Source of the DNA: Citrobacter braakii
GTDB taxonomy: Bacteria; Pseudomonadota; Gammaproteobacteria; Enterobacterales; Enterobacteriaceae
Direction of reading: 5' to 3'
Length of the DNA: 64,000 bases
NCBI RefSeq assembly: GCF_002075345.1
Contig: NZ_NAEW01000002.1
Location: 1-64,000, forward strand
In this document: one piece after another, positions 59,484-64,000 of the stretch
How positions within the stretch are numbered: position 1 is the first letter of the stretch
Layout of the letters: every line of letters starts with the position of its first letter
The notes under the pieces: generated by a model
What the model was told of the DNA's origin: nothing
Database searches by the model: none
Seen by the model: the letters and a program-made list of their open reading frames with translations, nothing else
Translations under genes and position numbers: made by a program

Positions 59484-61538
59484 TCAGGCGGCTGTGATCG
59501 CCACACGTTGTTCGCGGTTTAATCCCTGCAATGCAGAGACATCGACAATCAGCGCGACGCTGCCGTCGCCGAGGATCGTTGCTGCAGAAATACCTGGCAC
59601 TTTGCGGTAGTTGCTTTCCAGGTTTTTGACGACCACCTGGTGTTGACCAATTAACTGATCGACCAGCAGCGCGTAGCGACGCCCTGCACTTTGCAAAATC
59701 ACCACAATGCCTTGAGTCGCTTCGGTTTTTGCGCCTTCAACCTCAAAGACTTTCCACAGCTCAACCAGCGGTAAATATTCGCCACGCACTTCCAGCACGC
59801 GCTCTCCTCCGGCCAGCGGATGGAGATCTTCTTCGCGCGGTTGCAGTGATTCCATAACGGCATTCAGCGGCAGAATAAAGACTTCGTCGGCCACGCGCAC
59901 GGACATGCCGTCGAGGATCGCCAGCGTCAGCGGCAGCAGAATTCGGATAGTCGTCCCCTGTCCCTGTTTGGACTGGATCTCAACATGGCCCCCCATCTCC
60001 TGGATATTTCGCTTCACCACATCCATACCCACGCCGCGGCCAGAGACATCCGTCACCTGTTCAGCGGTCGAGAAGCCCGGGGCGAAGATCAGCATACCGA
60101 CTTCGTCATCGCTCATGTTTTCGTGGATCGGCATCCCCTGGGAGATAGCTTTGGCGAGGATTCGTTCACGGTTCAGACCGGCGCCATCATCGGTGACTTC
60201 AATACAGATATTCCCGCCCTGGTGCTCCGCGGAAAGCGTCAGATTACCGATTGGGCTTTTCCCGGCTTCAAGGCGTTTTTCCGGCAGTTCAATACCGTGA
60301 TCGAGGCTGTTACGCACCAGGTGCGTCAACGGATCGATGATGCGTTCAATCAGGCTCTTGTCGAGTTCGGTTGAGCTTCCCACCTGTGTCAGTTCGACCT
60401 GTTTACCCAGCTTACCGGCCAGGTCACGCACCAGACGCGGAAAACGACTGAACACATACTCCATGGGCATCATACGAATCGACATCACCGACTCTTGCAA
60501 GTCGCGGGCGTTACGTTGTAACTGACCCATACTGGTGATGAGATCGCCATGATTGACGGGATCCAGTTCGTTAGAACGTTGTGCCAACATAGACTGGGTG
60601 ATGACCAACTCACCGACCAGGTTAATGAGCTGATCGACCTTCTCAACCGCTACGCGGATGCTGGTCGACTCGCTGGCGCGGGCGGGTTTGTCGCGTTCCG
60701 CGCGTCCGTTTGGCGCTTCACTGGCGGCGGCTTTTGCCGCTGGCGCAACGGCAACCGGCTGCGGCTTCGCGACAACGGCTACCGTTTCTGCTTCAGCTTC
60801 AGCTTCAGTTTCAACGGCTACCGGCGCTGCGCTGACGGTTTCGAATTCAATCTGATCAGCTTCAATCACAAAGCACAGCACCGCGATGATGTCATCTTCT
60901 GCGAGGTTGCCATCAAGCGTTGCTGACAACGTGTCGCTCCCTTTCACCACATCGGTTAAGGTCGCCAGGTTCCCCAGCTCCTCTTCCAGTAAATCCACTT
61001 CATTGGCTTTCAGGCGCGTGAGAATAATGCGTTTCTTGCTCTCTTCACTTGCAGACTCAGGCTGTGCAACCGCCTCTTCCTGCATTGCAGCGCTGTCAAC
61101 AACGCTCAGTTTTGCGGTGTTGACGACTGCCGGTGCGGTTTCACCTTTCGCTTCGAGCGCTAGCTGTCGTAACGCATTACAAATGTACTCAAAGCTGGCG
61201 GCATCCGGCTCCTCTGAGTTTTTATAGGCGTCGAGCTGTTCCTGCATAATATCTTTCGTTTCCAAAAACAGGTTGATAATGTCGGCATTGAGCTGCATCT
61301 CGCCACGCCGCGCTTCATCCAGCAGGTTTTCCATCAGATGGGTCGTTTCCTGCAAAATGGTAAAGCCGAAGGTGCCCGCCCCGCCTTTTATCGAGTGCGC
61401 AGCACGAAAAATTGCATTCAGCTGTTCGGAATCCGGGGCTTCAGGAACCAAATCAAGCAGGTGTTGCTCCATGTCAGCCAACAGTTCGTCAGCTTCATCA
61501 AAAAATGTTTGATAAAAATCGCTTATATCCATGCTCAC
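59484..61538 (-). CDS. cheA: chemotaxis histidine kinase CheA
   Basis: A 684-residue kinase starting at GTG ([13 protein letters not shown]). Domains: P1 with phospho-acceptor His48 ([10 protein letters not shown]), P2 CheY/CheB binding (about 160-230), dimerization P3 (about 290-350), ATPase P4 with N box [12 protein letters not shown] and G boxes [16 protein letters not shown] (about 380-530), and CheW-like P5. It is 30 residues longer than E. coli CheA (654). Part of the excess is an Ala/Val/Glu-rich linker between P2 and P3 ([12 protein letters not shown]). An upstream 25-codon extension is discarded; start and motB stop are 4 bases apart. Confidence 0.96.
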   Translation of the reverse strand: MSMDISDFYQTFFDEADELLADMEQHLLDLVPEAPDSEQLNAIFRAAHSIKGGAGTFGFTILQETTHLMENLLDEARRGEMQLNADIINLFLETKDIMQEQLDAYKNSEEPDAASFEYICNALRQLALEAKGETAPAVVNTAKLSVVDSAAMQEEAVAQPESASEESKKRIILTRLKANEVDLLEEELGNLATLTDVVKGSDTLSATLDGNLAEDDIIAVLCFVIEADQIEFETVSAAPVAVETEAEAEAETVAVVAKPQPVAVAPAAKAAASEAPNGRAERDKPARASESTSIRVAVEKVDQLINLVGELVITQSMLAQRSNELDPVNHGDLITSMGQLQRNARDLQESVMSIRMMPMEYVFSRFPRLVRDLAGKLGKQVELTQVGSSTELDKSLIERIIDPLTHLVRNSLDHGIELPEKRLEAGKSPIGNLTLSAEHQGGNICIEVTDDGAGLNRERILAKAISQGMPIHENMSDDEVGMLIFAPGFSTAEQVTDVSGRGVGMDVVKRNIQEMGGHVEIQSKQGQGTTIRILLPLTLAILDGMSVRVADEVFILPLNAVMESLQPREEDLHPLAGGERVLEVRGEYLPLVELWKVFEVEGAKTEATQGIVVILQSAGRRYALLVDQLIGQHQVVVKNLESNYRKVPGISAATILGDGSVALIVDVSALQGLNREQRVAITAA

Positions 61539-61542
61539 GCTA

Positions 61543-62472
61543 TCACCTCGGATTGGCTGGTGGCGATGTGGGAACGCTTGCCGGCGGGAGTTCCGCTGGC
61601 TGTTGTAAGACACTTACCGGCTCATTCTGGCTTTCAGCGTTTTCATGCAAAATGGCCTCTTCCGCCTGCTTATTGAGAACCAGCAGGCTAATACGGCGGT
61701 TGATAGCGTCTTCAGGACCGCGATCGCTCAGACGCATCGTGGCGGCCATACCTACCACACGTAATACTTTTCCATCATCCAGACCGCCGCTAACCAGTTC
61801 GCGACGCGACGCGTTAGCGCGATCGGCGGACAACTCCCAGTTGCTATACCCTTTTTCACCATTGGCGTAAGGGTAATCATCCGTATGGCCGGAAAGGCTG
61901 ATTCGATTAGGAATGCCGTTAAGCACTGGCGCTATGGCTCGCAGGATATCGCGCATATACGGTTCCACCTCAGCGCTACCGGTTTTAAACATCGGGCGAT
62001 TCTGACTGTCGATAATCTGTATCCGCAGCCCTTCCTGAACTAAATCAATTTTCAAATGCGGGCGCAGCGCACGCAGTTTGGGGTCAGATTCAATCAACTG
62101 ATCGAGATCGCCGCGAAGTTTGCTCAAGCGGCTTTGTTCCATGCGTTTTCTCAGATCATCGATATTCGGCTGCTTGTTCACCTCTCCCTGCTGCTGGGTG
62201 TAATCATCCCCGCCGCCTGGAATTGGACTTTGGCTATTCGAAATACGATTTCCCCCGGTTACCGCAGTAGCCAGCGGCGTACGGAAATATTCGGCAATCT
62301 GGATCAATTCTTTAGGGCTAGAGATGGAAATGAGCCACATCACCAGAAAGAAGGCCATCATCGCGGTCATAAAATCGGCGTAGGCGATTTTCCACGAACC
62401 ATGCGCCCCACCACCGTGACCTTTATGCTTGCGTCGCTTTACAACGATAATGGGATGGGCCTGATTTTTCAT
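61543..62472 (-). CDS. motB: flagellar motor stator protein MotB
   Basis: A 309-residue protein with a single membrane segment (about 29-50). The proton-carrying aspartate is Asp33 ([15 protein letters not shown]), one position later than E. coli Asp32 because of one extra residue in the basic leader. The OmpA-like peptidoglycan-binding domain (about 150-270, [10 protein letters not shown]) is present. It overlaps motA by 4 bases. Confidence 0.96.
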   Translation of the reverse strand: MKNQAHPIIVVKRRKHKGHGGGAHGSWKIAYADFMTAMMAFFLVMWLISISSPKELIQIAEYFRTPLATAVTGGNRISNSQSPIPGGGDDYTQQQGEVNKQPNIDDLRKRMEQSRLSKLRGDLDQLIESDPKLRALRPHLKIDLVQEGLRIQIIDSQNRPMFKTGSAEVEPYMRDILRAIAPVLNGIPNRISLSGHTDDYPYANGEKGYSNWELSADRANASRRELVSGGLDDGKVLRVVGMAATMRLSDRGPEDAINRRISLLVLNKQAEEAILHENAESQNEPVSVLQQPAELPPASVPTSPPANPR

Positions 62473-63356
62473 GCGTCCTCGGTCGTCTGCTGCGCAGTTG
62501 GATTTCTCACCGCACGAACATGCTCTTCCAGTTCGATAAACGATGGACGTTCGCTGGAATACAGAGTCTTACGACCAAATTCGACGGCAATTGGCGGCGC
62601 GTAACCATTCAGATTGGAGAGCAGAGTTATCTTCACACACTGCATCATTTTGGTGGTTTCAGCGCTTTTCTGGCGCAGAACGCTGGCAAGCGGAGAAATA
62701 AATCCATAGGCCAGTAAAATACCGAGGAATGTCCCTACCATGGCATGTGCAATCAGCGAACCCAGTTCAGCCGCCGGACGATCGGCAGAAGCCAGCGCAT
62801 GGACAACCCCCATGACCGCCGCCACGATCCCGAACGCCGGTAATGAATCCCCCACCATCGCCAGACTGTTGGCCGGGACTTCGGCCTCACTTTCGTGAGT
62901 CTCAATCTCTTCATCCATCAGCGCTTCAATTTCAAACGTGTTCATGTTGCCGCTGATGATCAGACGCAGATAATCGACAATGAAATCAAGCATCACGGCA
63001 TCAGCAAGAATGCGCGGATAGCTGGCGAAAATTTCACTCTCTTTGGGGTTTTCGATATCGCGTTCAAGCGAGAACATGCCCTGCTGACGTGACTTGGCCA
63101 TCAGGCGATACAACAGCGCCAGCAGATCCATATACATCGCTTTGGTGTATTTTGAACGACGAAAAAGCATCGGGATGGCTTTCATCGTCCCCTTAATGGC
63201 TTTCCCGTTATTGCCGACGATGAATGCCCCAATACCCGCGCCACCGATAATCACCAGCTCAGCCGGTTGATAGAGTGCCCCAAGGTGTCCGCCGGTCATC
63301 ATGTAACCGCCGAAAACTGTACCAATAACAACCAGGTAACCTAATAAGATAAGCAC
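62469..63356 (-). CDS. motA: flagellar motor stator protein MotA
   Basis: A 295-residue protein, E. coli length, with GTG start ([12 protein letters not shown]). It has four membrane segments, with the large cytoplasmic loop (about residues 50-170) carrying the charged residues that contact FliG ([20 protein letters not shown] and [12 protein letters not shown]). Forms the proton channel with MotB. An upstream extension of six codons is discarded. First gene of motAB-cheAW. Confidence 0.96.
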   Translation of the reverse strand: MLILLGYLVVIGTVFGGYMMTGGHLGALYQPAELVIIGGAGIGAFIVGNNGKAIKGTMKAIPMLFRRSKYTKAMYMDLLALLYRLMAKSRQQGMFSLERDIENPKESEIFASYPRILADAVMLDFIVDYLRLIISGNMNTFEIEALMDEEIETHESEAEVPANSLAMVGDSLPAFGIVAAVMGVVHALASADRPAAELGSLIAHAMVGTFLGILLAYGFISPLASVLRQKSAETTKMMQCVKITLLSNLNGYAPPIAVEFGRKTLYSSERPSFIELEEHVRAVRNPTAQQTTEDA

Positions 63357-63422
63357 GACATCATCCTTTCGCAATTGACTATGACAGGATGCGCAGTCGG
63401 GCAGTTAACTCGAGGTCAGGAC

Positions 63423-63454
63423 AAAAAAAAGCAGCGGTAATCGCTTACCGCTGC
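63423..63454 (-). terminator. intrinsic terminator of flhDC
   Basis: Minus strand: a perfect 10-bp stem GCAGCGGTAA/TTACCGCTGC with loop GCGA, followed by eight T, 27 bases after the flhC stop and before motA. Confidence 0.93.
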
Positions 63455-63480
63455 TGGAGTGTTTGTCCACACCGTATCAG

Positions 63481-64000
63481 TTAAACAGCCTGTTCGATCT
63501 GTTCATCCAGCAGTTGTGGAATAATATCGGCAGCATTCTGGGAAAGTTTACGTCTTTTTACGGCGCGTGATGGCGGTTGGCATAAACTGCAGGCAAAGCT
63601 GCCTGCGGGTTGGTGAGCGTGGGTAATAAAATTCCCACCGCAGCAATTGCATCGGGACAACTCCAGCAATCCGCTGTCGACAAAACGCACCAACGTCCAT
63701 GCGCGAGTTAACGCCAGCAGTGGCCCTTCTTCTGGCTGCGGGCACTGCTCAAGATATAAACGATACGCTTTGATCACGGCATCCACGCCGCTGCACAAAC
63801 CAGTTTTGAGCAGGAATTGCCATGCGTTGCAAAACATCGAAGCATGAATGTTTTGTTCCCATGTCATAAACCAGTCGGTGGAGAAAGGCAGCATCCCTTT
63901 TGGCGGAGGGCTGCCGCGTAATTCTTTATACAGCTTGATAAGTCGGCCACGGCTTAATTGCGTTTCGCTTTCCAGCATTTGCAAACGGGCGCCCAATGTG
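63481..64000 (-). CDS. flhC: flagellar master regulator FlhC (5' end beyond the window)
   Basis: The C-terminal about 173 residues of FlhC, open to the window edge; the usual first 20 or so residues are missing, so TTG 63996 is an internal Leu codon, not the start. The zinc-binding cysteines are in CNCCGG and CSLC (near the C-terminus), and [19 protein letters not shown] is the conserved core. FlhC with FlhD activates class 2 flagellar promoters. It ends at the flhDC terminator upstream of motA, as in E. coli. Confidence 0.96.
   Translation of the reverse strand, partial: TLGARLQMLESETQLSRGRLIKLYKELRGSPPPKGMLPFSTDWFMTWEQNIHASMFCNAWQFLLKTGLCSGVDAVIKAYRLYLEQCPQPEEGPLLALTRAWTLVRFVDSGLLELSRCNCCGGNFITHAHQPAGSFACSLCQPPSRAVKRRKLSQNAADIIPQLLDEQIEQAV

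Overview
This is chromosomal DNA of an enterobacterium close to Escherichia, Salmonella and Citrobacter. The core proteins (Icd, MnmA, PurB, RuvABC, AspS, ArgS, FlhBAE, Che/Mot) read as near-identical orthologues of E. coli K-12. It combines E. coli-type traits (a tap gene) with a Salmonella-type extra penicillin-binding protein beside argS and several sugar genes that K-12 lacks. Citrobacter is my best guess, but the genus is an inference.

Layout. (1) About 1-18,200 is one end of a lambdoid prophage integrated at icd. Reading leftwards from icd it has: a Gabija-like defence pair (GajA/GajB-like), an e14/phage-21-type integrase and excisionase, an e14-like immunity region (CI-like repressor, Cro-like, YmfL-like), an Ash-Rha regulator, DUF4222 and DUF968 genes, antiterminator Q, a late region with a decayed holin, two tRNA genes, two related terminator-bearing intergenic elements, small phage genes, a TerB-like gene, a lysis cassette (two holin-like proteins, M15 endolysin, small lipoprotein), an HNH endonuclease, and the first codons of what is probably a terminase gene. 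A two-gene module resembling lambda rexA-rexB lies on the + strand, against the late operon, between Q and the holin remnant. The replication genes are deleted and the holin is shortened, so the prophage looks at least partly defective, though its defence genes are mostly open. (2) 18,267-24,028 is the icd / rluE-nudJ-mnmA-hflD-purB block. (3) At 24.03-24.1 kb purB meets ruvB. In E. coli these loci lie on opposite sides of the terminus, so this is the junction of a large inversion across the terminus. (4) 24.1-36.7 kb is ruvBA, ruvC-yebC, nudB, aspS, yecDE, yecN, cmoAB, cutC-yecM, argS, without yebB and torYZ. (5) 36.8-41.5 kb is an accessory block: a second PBP2-like transpeptidase, a GH105 hydrolase and a GPH transporter (a probable rhamnogalacturonide pair like RhiN/RhiT). 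(6) 41.7-64 kb is the flagellar/chemotaxis region flhEAB, cheZYBR, tap, tar, cheW, cheA, motBA, flhC (cut by the window end). It has two insertions: a GH78 rhamnosidase / MFS / AraC-type regulator block between flhB and cheZ, and a dicarboxylate-type symporter between tar and cheW.

How the genes work together. The prophage carries one or two anti-phage modules at typical cargo sites (between int and att, and downstream of Q). The flagellar region holds the core motility and chemotaxis genes. Its insertions bring uptake and breakdown of rhamnose-containing plant glycans and uptake of an organic acid or acidic amino acid next to the aspartate receptor gene. A near-consensus sigma-28 promoter lies just upstream of tar, so the split receptor-adaptation operon keeps a flagellar-class promoter.
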